Shown here piece after piece: positions 18,731 through 27,279 of a stretch of DNA of 50,263 bases. Location of the stretch: positions 43,346-93,608 of the forward strand of contig JAKVBA010000003.1 of assembly GCA_022447525.1 (NCBI GenBank), given 5' to 3'. Numbering within the stretch: the stretch's first letter is position 1; each line of letters begins with the position of its first letter. The translations under genes and the position numbers were made by a program. The notes below the pieces were generated by a model. It was not told the origin of the DNA and did not search any database. It saw only the letters and a program-made list of their open reading frames with translations. Source of the stretch: Gammaproteobacteria bacterium. GTDB taxonomy: Bacteria > Pseudomonadota > Gammaproteobacteria > Arenicellales > Arenicellaceae.

Positions 18731-20851
18731 ATGTTTAGACAATTGTTAAAACTTGGTGTGTCCATTGGCGTTTCATTCGCTATAGTGGCATTGTTGTTGC
18801 AGATGGTGAACTCAGGGATAGAGGACGCTGATCGGCCTAGTGTTTGGGCAGCCTTACAAAACACCTCTTCGTCATATATCGTTATTTTCGTTGCTCTTTT
18901 CTTATTAGCATTGGTATTCAGAGCGATTAGATATCGCATGTTGCTGCAATTAAGCGGAGAAGCTAATGTGCCAGCATTGCGACAAATGTGCTTAATAACT
19001 GGCATCAGAAATATGGTGGTAGACATGCTGCCAGCCAGACTCGGCGAGTTGGGTTATGTTGCTCTGTTAAATCGAGGCTACGGCGTCAAGCTTGAGCACT
19101 GTGTGAGCTCCTTGACGATAAGCTTGGCTTTCGACTTTATCGGATTGTTAACAGTTGTAGCGGGAATAGTTTTGTATCAATTTACTGGCGACGGAGTACA
19201 GGGCTGGGCTATTGGGACAATGCTTATGGCGACCATAGTATCGCTAATAGCATTTATCGGGCTGTTTAAAATAACGCCTTGGTTTACCAAAGTCGTAACC
19301 GATCGATTCGGTACTCTGTGGTCAGATGAGTCATTTAAAGCTAAGGCGCTTGTCTTGTTGCAGAAATTTTCCAGCAGTTTGATGAGCGTACATAATGGCG
19401 GCAAAACTCTTTCTATTCTCTCGATTTCCATCTTGATAAGGCTGCTGAAATATCTCGGTCTCTTTCTTCTATTTAAGGCTGTGGCCGAACCAACATTTGA
19501 GTCGCTCGCAGAACTGCCCTCAACTCATGTATTAGGCGCTTTAATCGGCGGTGAAATCGGGGCAAGTTTGCCAATTCCAACATTCATGAGTTTTGGTGCT
19601 TATGAGGCAGGCGGAGCATTGATTTTTCAATTACTTGGTGTGATTGATCAAGGGTCTGCTTTCGTTACTCTTCTTTGTGTGCATATTTGGAGTCAACTAA
19701 TGGAATATACGCTTGGTGGTTTTTTATTGGCAGTATTCATTCTGCTAAATCGTAAGGGTAAGAGAGCGGCATTAGTAGCGGAGGCTGTGGGTTCTGAGGC
19801 TAGAGCGAAATTCATTGCTATCGCTTCATTTGTTGGGGCGGGTATAACTTTACTTGTGGGTACCGGCTTTTTGGGCTATCAGCTTTGGGCCGCCAGCAAA
19901 CTGGGCTCGGTGTCTGCTCCTGATGCTGGTGGAACCGCCGAAAATATCGAGGATTGGAGGGCTCTATCTAAAGAATACGTGACTAGTTTAAATGGCTTTG
20001 TTGTATTTTCCTCAAATAGAGACGGAAATCACGATATCTTTAAGCTTAACTTAGCTAATTTCGAGCTTGATAAACTCACCAGGCACGAACATACTGAGAC
20101 ATATCCGCGTATTTCGCCAGACGGTAATCGAATTGTTTTCTCTCGTGCTCATCAACCATGGGTGTCGCAACGCAATACGGTTGCATGGGACATCTACATG
20201 CTTGATTTGAATACAGGTACAGAAAAGCAAATTGGCCAACAGGGAACTGCTCCTCGTTGGATCAATAACGAAGAAATCACGTACCTTCACAAAGGCGACC
20301 GGGTTCAGAAAGTCAATGTAAATACCTTAGCAACTGAGACTGTGTTTCAAAGTGGCCTAGGCAACATGATGCCGCCGAAATCACCATTACAAAACCCCAC
20401 ATATAATCCATTAAAAGATTCGCTCGCATTCACCGCAAAGCAGGCTCACATAGGAACAAACACAGGTCACTGGGGTACTGCTCTTTCCTTTGGAAACAAA
20501 ATCAAAGGGGTGATGAATGGGTGTGAACTGGCATGGTCCACAGGCGGTGATTATCTATACCAAGTTAACCCTGACGCCGAATCATTGAGAATCATGCGAA
20601 TCGATCCAGATAGTCTGGAGAGCGAAACGATGATCGATTTAGATGGAGAATTCAGTCACGAGTATTGGCCAAAAGATTCCTTTAATGGGGAATACATGGT
20701 CTTTGGTGCCAGTCGTGGCCCTAAAGATCACGAGCATGACACCAAAGATTACGAAATCTTTTTATGGAAGGTCGGCTCTGCTTCTTCGAAAGCTACCCGG
20801 TTAACTTTTCATACTGGGAATGATAATTGGCCTGATGTGTTTATTCGTTAA
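18731..20851 (+). CDS. UPF0104/flippase-like membrane domain fused to periplasmic beta-propeller
   Basis: A 706-residue two-part protein. Residues 1-345 are a lysylphosphatidylglycerol-synthetase-type membrane domain (UPF0104) with the diagnostic DMLPARLGELGYVALLNRGY (about 98-117) and LPIPTFMSFGAYEAGGALIF (280-299). A last helix (about 360-386) leads outside to residues 420-706, a TolB/PD40-like beta-propeller (FVVFSSNRDGNHDIFKLNL, YPRISPDGNRIVFSRAH, later WPDVFI). UPF0104 domains are linked to lipid flipping or lipid-linked substrate transport. The propeller probably binds a ligand or protein on the periplasmic side. The fusion is seen directly in one uninterrupted frame; the function is inferred. 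Confidence 0.8.
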   Translation: MFRQLLKLGVSIGVSFAIVALLLQMVNSGIEDADRPSVWAALQNTSSSYIVIFVALFLLALVFRAIRYRMLLQLSGEANVPALRQMCLITGIRNMVVDMLPARLGELGYVALLNRGYGVKLEHCVSSLTISLAFDFIGLLTVVAGIVLYQFTGDGVQGWAIGTMLMATIVSLIAFIGLFKITPWFTKVVTDRFGTLWSDESFKAKALVLLQKFSSSLMSVHNGGKTLSILSISILIRLLKYLGLFLLFKAVAEPTFESLAELPSTHVLGALIGGEIGASLPIPTFMSFGAYEAGGALIFQLLGVIDQGSAFVTLLCVHIWSQLMEYTLGGFLLAVFILLNRKGKRAALVAEAVGSEARAKFIAIASFVGAGITLLVGTGFLGYQLWAASKLGSVSAPDAGGTAENIEDWRALSKEYVTSLNGFVVFSSNRDGNHDIFKLNLANFELDKLTRHEHTETYPRISPDGNRIVFSRAHQPWVSQRNTVAWDIYMLDLNTGTEKQIGQQGTAPRWINNEEITYLHKGDRVQKVNVNTLATETVFQSGLGNMMPPKSPLQNPTYNPLKDSLAFTAKQAHIGTNTGHWGTALSFGNKIKGVMNGCELAWSTGGDYLYQVNPDAESLRIMRIDPDSLESETMIDLDGEFSHEYWPKDSFNGEYMVFGASRGPKDHEHDTKDYEIFLWKVGSASSKATRLTFHTGNDNWPDVFIR

Positions 20852-20863
20852 ACTTTCACTGGC

Positions 20864-21853
20864 TTAAATTTCCAACATCTCATTTACATCGGTGGTACCG
20901 TTTCCACCGGGTGCAGTGGCTCCGCCGACTGCGTATACTTTGTTACCTATTTTTCCAGCACCAATTCCATGTCTTGGAGTTGGCATATCTGGCATTGGGG
21001 TCCATTCATCTTTACTCAGTGAATACCGCCAAACATTTTTGAACACACCGGATTTAGGAACGAAGATCTCTCCGCCGAACACGATTATTCCATCATCCAC
21101 TGAGACACTAGCAGTGCCTGCCTGTGGTAAAGGAAGTGGTTTTGCATCACGCCATCGATCTTCTTTTTTATCGTAGATATGGGTGGCATTAAAATTGCAA
21201 GCTGCATTGCGTCCGCCAGTAATAATCAATTGATTGGAGGCCCAACCCCCTGCGGCTGAATTTCGAGGCAGGGGCATAGGTGCTGCGGATTCCCATTTGG
21301 TTGAACTGGGTTCCCAAACTAAATGCCTACTAACTTCAATGTGGTGGTGACGTTCGGAGTTCTTTTCACTTCTTGGGGATTGACCTGATACTAAATGAAT
21401 TTGTCCTTCGTGACAGGTGAGTACACCCTCTGCTTGAGGCTGCGGTAGGTTAGTTAGCTCAACCCATTTATGGTCTACATACTCGTAAACTCGATCTCGC
21501 ATTTTCCAAACATGCCTATAGCTTCCATTAAATCCCCCCACTAGAAACAGTCTATCGTTGCAACTTACCAGCGCGGCATGGTGCAGATCTTCAGGAAGCC
21601 TTGATTCCTCATGCCACAGATCGTCCTTTGAGGAATAGCTAAAAAAGCGATCAGTAAAATAGCGAATCCCAAATTTAGAGGCTATTCCACCGGCCACATA
21701 AATTCGATTTTGGTGAACCGCAGGATATAGCTATTGAGTTTGTATTGGAATAGATGCTTTTTGGATCCAGTTTTTAGACGAGTTTGCTAAGGATTTTTGT
21801 GAATTGGCAATAAATACCAAAGATCCGCCAATAATAAAATAGCGACGCTTCAT
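20864..21853 (-). pseudogene. Exported Kelch-repeat protein interrupted by an amber codon
   Basis: The frame reads from ATG 21853 (AGGA 8 bases upstream), giving a signal-like N-terminus (MKRRYFIIGGSLVFIANSQ), then NWIQKASIPIQTQ. A TAG stop at 21733-21731 (codon 41) follows, and then the same frame continues without shift: LYPAVHQNRIYVAGG and at least five Kelch repeats (LVSCNDRLFLVGGFNGS, ASVSVDDGIIVFGGEIF, GIGAGKIGNKVYAVGG). Kelch blades normally carry Q-E-L/I-Y-P here, so a GAG-to-TAG change is the simplest explanation. Restart at GTG 21697 would give a 277-residue protein lacking the signal and first blade. Full length would be about 329 residues. It converges with the flippase-propeller gene 12 bases away. 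Recent inactivation, sequencing error or readthrough are all possible. Confidence 0.8.
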
Positions 21854-22114
21854 TGTTTTGTCCTAGTTACCTCGGCTGCGGAGTCTAGCATCGCTTGGTT
21901 AAGGAGATGACAATATGGTAGCTCTGATCCTCGAAAACTCTAACATGTGGTCATACGGGAAGCTTTTAGGGATATAGTAAGTTTAGAAGCTCTTTATCAA
22001 GTAGACAAGAAAGATTATTGCGAGATGATCAATGGTAGGTTGTTTAGCAGACGATCGTTGTCAGCTAACAATGAGTGACTCAGATGCCGAGCCACCCGGG
22101 GTAAGAACAATGCC

Positions 22115-22573
22115 TTACTTTTTAATCAGCGTAACATCAATTGGGTTAGGTGTCAGATCTTTCATGGCACCGCTACCAGCATCAACACCAGCGCCGATTA
22201 TGCCGCCGAACAGTAAATTACCAGCCATACCTGCGCCACCCGCACCACTGACTTTGTTGGATACTAATATTTCAGCTATCTCATATCCTTCTTTTTCAAT
22301 AGTGACTTTGTATTCGCCTTTTCTAGCTAGACTGAAACTAGCGGGGGTCTTGCCGACGATTGGACCTTCGCCCTTGTTCTCTTGAAAACTATTGTTTTTT
22401 ATTTCCTTCTTTGTAAATTCGCCGTTCGTTCTAACGATTTTGACGAGCGCTTGAGATGGATTTGAGTTAACAACCAGAGCATCACTGGTGCCTCTTGTGA
22501 TTGAGGCGCAACCTGTCGTCATTGCAAGAAGCACAAGAATCGGAAGTAGTTTTATAGTTTGGTATTTTTTCAT
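22115..22573 (-). CDS. Small lipoprotein with PEGA-like domain
   Basis: A 152-residue protein. The lipoprotein signal ends MTTGC (Cys22). It is followed by ASITRGTSDALVVNSNPSQALVKI and a VTIEKEGYEIAEI segment resembling a PEGA carbohydrate- or surface-associated domain. A glycine-rich stretch (GAGGAGMAGNLLFGGIIGAG) near the C-terminus could insert in a membrane. AAGGAAAG lies a few bases upstream of the ATG. Probably outer-membrane anchored; function unknown. The neighbouring AraC gene starts divergently 126 bases away. Confidence 0.72.
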   Translation of the reverse strand: MKKYQTIKLLPILVLLAMTTGCASITRGTSDALVVNSNPSQALVKIVRTNGEFTKKEIKNNSFQENKGEGPIVGKTPASFSLARKGEYKVTIEKEGYEIAEILVSNKVSGAGGAGMAGNLLFGGIIGAGVDAGSGAMKDLTPNPIDVTLIKK

Positions 22574-22698
22574 TATCTTTCCTTAATCAAAATTAAAGCC
22601 GCAGATCGCGACGCGCTGGAGGGTAACTTTGGCGTCGAAAAAAATCAATCCTACGACCATGATTTTGGGTATCATTTGAGGAGGACCAAATAAAAACG

Positions 22699-23760
22699 TT
22701 GCAGATTTTGAACTTTTCCTTAGCTCATTTATTCAGTGCCATAGCGCTCTCTCAACTTTGTCTGTTGTTTGTTTTGTTGTCTATTGGAATAACGACGGTA
22801 GATAAGACCCGACTGATTCTGTTGGTTTTTGTTTCTGGAGTGATTGCTTATGTGTTGGGTCCGTTCCTGCAAAGCGAGTGGGCAATTCAAATACATATGT
22901 CCTGGCAGACTTTAGTTCCCGGAACTCTGTGGCTTTTTTGCGGGAGTTTGTTTGACGATGAATTTTCATTAAGTGCGTCAAAATTTAGTTTAGTAGTTTG
23001 CACAGTTTTACCTCCCACTATTGCAAGAGCACTTGGGCTCAGCGCAGATGGCTGGCAGTTCTTGGTACTATTTGCTCTTCCGCAGGCTTTGGAGTTTTTA
23101 TTAATGGCGTGGGCAATTTTTTATGTTTTACGAACCTGGAGGGACGATCTGGTTCAGTCTCGAAGAGATTTGAGATTGTGGTTTTGTCTTTTTGCTGGTG
23201 GCTATAGCTTTTTATTAATATTGATTAGGGAAGTTGTCTTTCCTAATGCTCAATGGTGGCAAGACCTGCAGTTTGTGTGGGTTGCTTGTGCGTGCATAGC
23301 AGTAAATCTATTTCTTTTGAGACCGAAGGTCGGACAGCTTGCGTTTAGTGAAATGTCTCAATTGAAACAGCAACCGCGATCTAGTGTAACAGACGAAGGT
23401 AATGATAAGACTATTGCTAAACTAGCCGAACTGATGGAGAACAAGAATCTTTATCGACAAATGAGTTTGACGATTGGAGAAGTAGCAGAGAAAGTCGAAT
23501 GTCCCGAACACCAACTTCGAAAGGTGATCAATCAAGGTCTGGGTTATCGGAACTTTAATGGATACCTAAACCAATACAGGGTGGCAGAAGCATGTCGAAA
23601 ACTCGCTGATAACAGTAATCCCAACGAGGCAATTCTTAATATAGCGTTGGATGTAGGATTTCGTTCGCTCAGCTCTTTCAATACCGCCTTTAAAGCTAAA
23701 ACAGGAAAAACCCCTACTGAATACAGAGAAGATTCGCTGACGAATTCTGAAAAAGCATGA
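22699..23760 (+). CDS. AraC-family regulator with N-terminal membrane domain (second copy)
   Basis: A 353-residue protein with about six to seven hydrophobic helices in residues 1-215 and an AraC DNA-binding domain in about 250-347 (LTIGEVAEKVECPEHQLRKV; ILNIALDVGFRSLSSFNTAFKAKTGKTP). It shares architecture with the regulator at 15246-16268. The start is unusual: no ATG fits, TTG 22699 is the best codon, and the strong GAGGAGGA lies about 14 bases upstream, which is long. It immediately precedes the cytochrome operon on the same strand and is a reasonable candidate regulator for it. Confidence 0.82.
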   Translation: MQILNFSLAHLFSAIALSQLCLLFVLLSIGITTVDKTRLILLVFVSGVIAYVLGPFLQSEWAIQIHMSWQTLVPGTLWLFCGSLFDDEFSLSASKFSLVVCTVLPPTIARALGLSADGWQFLVLFALPQALEFLLMAWAIFYVLRTWRDDLVQSRRDLRLWFCLFAGGYSFLLILIREVVFPNAQWWQDLQFVWVACACIAVNLFLLRPKVGQLAFSEMSQLKQQPRSSVTDEGNDKTIAKLAELMENKNLYRQMSLTIGEVAEKVECPEHQLRKVINQGLGYRNFNGYLNQYRVAEACRKLADNSNPNEAILNIALDVGFRSLSSFNTAFKAKTGKTPTEYREDSLTNSEKA

Positions 23761-23780
23761 TTATTTTCAGAATTCGTTAG
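23737..23780 (+). other. Hairpin with 17-bp stem across the AraC stop codon
   Basis: CTGACGAATTCTGAAAA (23737-23753) pairs with TTTTCAGAATTCGTTAG (23764-23780) at 16 of 17 positions, and the remaining pair is G-U. The 10-base loop contains the TGA stop at 23758-23760. No T-run follows, so it is not a classical terminator. It may attenuate read-through into, or protect, the cytochrome transcript. Confidence 0.55.
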
Positions 23781-23838
23781 AAAGGATAAGCTCATCAGGG
23801 CAGTATGAGATCTTCTTCAATCCATGTTTTAGGAACCA

Positions 23839-24486
23839 ATGTTCAGATTACGGTCTTATTGTTGCTTTGTGATGCTCTTCTGCGCTTCGGCGTTATCAAA
23901 CAGCTCAGTGTCAGCGAATGACGCTAGCAAGGACTATCAAAAAGTATGCGCCGCATGCCACGGAGAGAATGCCAGCGGGGTCGCCGGACTGAATTCACCC
24001 GCGCTGGCGGGTCAACAAGCGGACTATATCGTCAGGCAAGTAGCTCTATATCAACAAGGTATTCGAGGTAAGCAAGATGGCTATGCAGCACAAATGGCAG
24101 CGATCTCTACTACACTTGAAAGTCAGGGAATTGATGAACAAAGGCTCAATGACATAGCGGACTATTTAAGTAGTATGCCGAGCCATAAGAATAGTGTCTC
24201 GGCGGGTGATGCCGCATTGGGATATAAGCAATATCAATCAAGTTGTGGTGGCTGTCATGGCGACAAAGCTCAAGGCAATAAGAGCCTAAATTCACCCAGG
24301 CTTGCAGGGATCGATCCTCAATATTTAATGCGGCAATATTTATATTATGTCGAAGGTAAGCGAGGATTGGATAAACGTAATCGCTTTGGTCGTCAAATGG
24401 CCATGATGGCACAAACGGTCAGGGACCCTCAAAAAATCAGGGACGTGTTTGCCTATATTTCCTCTATAAACTCAGAAAGTGATTAG
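23839..24486 (+). CDS. Di-haem cytochrome c4-like protein
   Basis: A 215-residue periplasmic electron carrier. It has a signal peptide (about 1-27) and two homologous cytochrome c domains: CAACH (C37, C40, H41) and CGGCH (C136, C139, H140). Each domain has a downstream methionine in an RGKQDGYAAQM- or NRFGRQM-type context that can be the sixth haem ligand. This is the c4 pattern. Such proteins pass electrons between membrane complexes and terminal oxidases or peroxidases. It overlaps or abuts the di-haem peroxidase gene directly downstream, which it probably feeds or drains. Confidence 0.9.
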   Translation: MFRLRSYCCFVMLFCASALSNSSVSANDASKDYQKVCAACHGENASGVAGLNSPALAGQQADYIVRQVALYQQGIRGKQDGYAAQMAAISTTLESQGIDEQRLNDIADYLSSMPSHKNSVSAGDAALGYKQYQSSCGGCHGDKAQGNKSLNSPRLAGIDPQYLMRQYLYYVEGKRGLDKRNRFGRQMAMMAQTVRDPQKIRDVFAYISSINSESD

Positions 24487-24491
24487 TGGAC

Positions 24492-25709
24492 ATGATAAAA
24501 AACCTGACAAATAAATTTCTAATCCTAAGTTTGTTGCTACTCATTGCTGTTACTGAGGGACATACAGATGAAGTAGCCAAAAGAGACTTTGCGCTAAAAG
24601 ATTTTTGCCCACAAGGTTTTGGCATTGATGAGGATGGTCTTTGCAGGCTGAAAACACTTTATCAATTTTATTCCTCAACTCAGGGGAGAGGTGTTGGGGG
24701 TACGCAAACCTCTTTGCCTGCGCATCGTGATGGCTTCACGCCACAACAAATAGATCTTGGACGTTACTTATTTTTCGACCCGATTTTGTCTTCAAGTAAA
24801 ACCGTTTCTTGTGCAACCTGTCATCGGCCTGAGAAAGGATTTACCGACGGTCTCGCCGTATCTCGAGGACCCAATGGTGTACGCGGGATGCGTTCTGCTC
24901 CTTCGCTTTGGAACTCGGCATTTCTGACAACATTCAATTGGGACGCCAGTGCCAATTCATACGAACAACAAGTGCAAACACCGTTGTTTTCGGAACTAGA
25001 AATGAACAATAGTCCTCAGCAACTTTTGGCTGATTTGCGTCAAAATGATACTTACCGACAGCTTTTTAATGTGACTTTTGTGGATGGCATAACGCTAAAA
25101 AATATCTACACAGCGCTTGCTGCGTTTCAAAGCTCGTTGATTTCTTTAAATAGTCGTTACGATCAATATGCTCATGGAAATCACGATGCGCTGAGTAAAG
25201 AGGAAGTAGAAGGGTTGAATGTTTTTCGCTCCTTTGTAGCTCGATGCTCTGAGTGTCACACCCCCCCCTTATTTACTAATAATCAAGTGGCGGTGATCGG
25301 CGTACCAGAAATAGATAATAGGCCATTTGATATCGGTGCGGAAAACACCTTTGATCTACGTAAGTTGCGTGGTGGGTTTAAGGTGCCTACTTTGAGAAAT
25401 ATCTCAAGCACAGCGCCATATATGCACAGAGGTAACTTCTCTACCCTGCGTGAGGCTACCGAGTTCTACAATAAAGGACGAGGTCACGCTATTCCAGAAA
25501 ATAATCATTTGTATATCCATTGGCACATCACCTCGCCTGATCTGCAAGATAATGAAATCGATTTGCTGGTGACTTTTATGAAGTCTTTAAGTGACGAGCG
25601 ATTTATGCCGGAGCTACCAACTGAGGTTCCTAGCGGCCTATCGATTGAAATTGTTACTGATTACAAACATAAATCAACCGGGTCATTTAACACAGCCCTA
25701 AACCATTAA
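24492..25709 (+). CDS. Di-haem cytochrome c peroxidase / MauG-family protein
   Basis: A 405-residue exported protein (ATG 24492; GTG 24486 overlaps the preceding stop and is less likely). It has a signal peptide, then a short cysteine-bearing segment (CPQGFGIDEDGLC) not typical of minimal peroxidases. The first haem motif is CATCH (near residues 107-111) in LFFDPILSSSKTVSCATCH, and the second is CSECH (near 252-256), followed by the family-typical APYMHRGNFSTLREA. Family members reduce H2O2 (CcpA) or oxidise protein residues (MauG). Which applies is not decided by sequence. Its place between cytochrome c4 and a haem-bearing beta-helix protein suggests either could be its redox partner or substrate. 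Confidence 0.88.
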   Translation: MIKNLTNKFLILSLLLLIAVTEGHTDEVAKRDFALKDFCPQGFGIDEDGLCRLKTLYQFYSSTQGRGVGGTQTSLPAHRDGFTPQQIDLGRYLFFDPILSSSKTVSCATCHRPEKGFTDGLAVSRGPNGVRGMRSAPSLWNSAFLTTFNWDASANSYEQQVQTPLFSELEMNNSPQQLLADLRQNDTYRQLFNVTFVDGITLKNIYTALAAFQSSLISLNSRYDQYAHGNHDALSKEEVEGLNVFRSFVARCSECHTPPLFTNNQVAVIGVPEIDNRPFDIGAENTFDLRKLRGGFKVPTLRNISSTAPYMHRGNFSTLREATEFYNKGRGHAIPENNHLYIHWHITSPDLQDNEIDLLVTFMKSLSDERFMPELPTEVPSGLSIEIVTDYKHKSTGSFNTALNH

Positions 25710-25722
25710 TGAGGAAAAAGGC

Positions 25723-27261
25723 ATGAAGATGAAAATTATAGCCTTATTGGCAGTCTTAGCCGCGGCCTTTGCCGGACACCATTTCGGAAAAAAGTCTGCT
25801 GTTGCAAACAGTATTCCGGTAACCCAAGTTGAGAAGAGTTTTACCGGAGGCTATAACTCAGAACAGGATGAGGACCTGCAAGCCAAGCAAGAGACTTTGG
25901 ATGGTCCAGCAGGAATAGCAAACCAATCTACGGTGATTGTCAGGCAAGGTCAGTCGATACAGGAGGCGGTTAAAAATGCCCAACCAGGCACAACGATTCG
26001 AATAATGCCAGGCACTTATAGTGAGACCGTATATATCGATAAGGATAGTATTCATCTCATCGGAGTGATTAAGGAGGGCAAGCGTGCACGCATGGATGGT
26101 CTCGGCAAACTAAATGATGCAATTCTCTATTCTGGCAACAACGTTGTGGTCGAAAACCTTTACATTACTGGCTACAAGGGCAATGGCATAATGGGCCAGG
26201 CTGGCAATAATTTTGAAATCAGAAACAATATAATTGCTGATACTGGTGTTTACGGAATCTTTCCCCAGTTGGGTAAAAACGGGATTGTTGAGCATAATGT
26301 CATATCTGGTATTGAGGATGCAGCGATCTACATCGGCATGAGCGACAATATTCATGTTGCCCACAATGATGTGTTCGATTCAGTGGCTGGTATCGAAATT
26401 GAGAATTCACGTCACGCTATCGTGGAGAACAATTTTGTGCACAATAATACCGGTGGCATCCTAGCGTTTATCACGCCTGGTTTGCCAATCAAAACGACTT
26501 ATGACGTGATCATCAGAAACAACTGGATATCAGGGAATAATCATCCAAATTTTGGCGCTCCTGGCTCCACGGTGGCGGGTATACCAGCGGGCACGGGGGT
26601 GTTAATAATGGCGGCTGATCAAGTCATTGTCGAAGACAATATAATTTCCGACAATAAGACAGCGGGCATCCTCATTGTCGATCACGCCAATGCCGCAAAC
26701 ATCACGGCTGATCCAGAGTCTGAGCCAAATCCAGACAGCGTTGCTGTCTTAAACAATACGATGTTGAATAATGGTTACGACACTATAGCTGAGGTTAAAG
26801 CTCTAATGGCGTTGGAGTTTAAAACCGGCAGTCCAGACGTTGTGCATGTAAGTGAGGGTAAAGACAACTGTATATTAGATCAGTCACAGTATGTTGTGGC
26901 TGGTTTGAAAGACTTTGCAGTATGTGACTTTACCAATACCGATGAAGTCGAAACCTACCTGCTAGATGAACCAGTTGCCCCCCGAAAAATTGCGGCAAGT
27001 GATAGGGGTGAAATTGCCTACCTGGGAGTATGCACGGGTTGTCATTCCTATAATGGTCGTTTGATCGGTCCATCCGTGCAACAGATCCAAGCCCTCTACT
27101 TTGAGAATCCAGAAGGCCTGGCCGCCTATATTGCTAATCCAGTCAAAAAAAGAGAGGATTACCCCGAGATGCCATCACAGTCTTATTTGGGTGAGGAGAC
27201 ACTCAAGGCGGTGGCTAACTATGTACTTGCCGTGGAAAACAAGTCCATCGAGACGCACTAG
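25723..27261 (+). CDS. Parallel beta-helix protein with C-terminal cytochrome c domain
   Basis: A 512-residue exported protein. The N-terminal hydrophobic segment (MKMKIIALLAVLAAAFAG) is a signal or anchor. Residues about 65-330 form a right-handed beta-helix of the NosD/Pel type: QSIQEAVKNAQPGTTIRIMPG opening, then repeated turns such as NNFEIRNNIIADTGVYGI and DNIHVAHNDVFDSVAGIEI. Residues about 425-510 are a single-haem cytochrome c domain: CTGCH (C437, C440, H441), a GP turn (RLIGPSVQQI) and Met483 in YPEMPSQ as likely sixth ligand. The helix part recalls the parallel beta-helix family often found beside cytochrome genes. It starts 13 bases after the peroxidase gene with GAGGAAAAAGG upstream. 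No pectate-lyase catalytic set was recognised. Confidence 0.85.
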   Translation: MKMKIIALLAVLAAAFAGHHFGKKSAVANSIPVTQVEKSFTGGYNSEQDEDLQAKQETLDGPAGIANQSTVIVRQGQSIQEAVKNAQPGTTIRIMPGTYSETVYIDKDSIHLIGVIKEGKRARMDGLGKLNDAILYSGNNVVVENLYITGYKGNGIMGQAGNNFEIRNNIIADTGVYGIFPQLGKNGIVEHNVISGIEDAAIYIGMSDNIHVAHNDVFDSVAGIEIENSRHAIVENNFVHNNTGGILAFITPGLPIKTTYDVIIRNNWISGNNHPNFGAPGSTVAGIPAGTGVLIMAADQVIVEDNIISDNKTAGILIVDHANAANITADPESEPNPDSVAVLNNTMLNNGYDTIAEVKALMALEFKTGSPDVVHVSEGKDNCILDQSQYVVAGLKDFAVCDFTNTDEVETYLLDEPVAPRKIAASDRGEIAYLGVCTGCHSYNGRLIGPSVQQIQALYFENPEGLAAYIANPVKKREDYPEMPSQSYLGEETLKAVANYVLAVENKSIETH

Positions 27262-27279
27262 TTTATCGGCTTCATAAAC

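Noticed and set aside
22032-22385. Plus-strand open frame (117 codons) over the small lipoprotein gene
   Set aside because: Its Pro/Ala/Ser-rich translation has no recognisable domain and mirrors the minus-strand lipoprotein, which has a lipobox and a good ribosome binding site.
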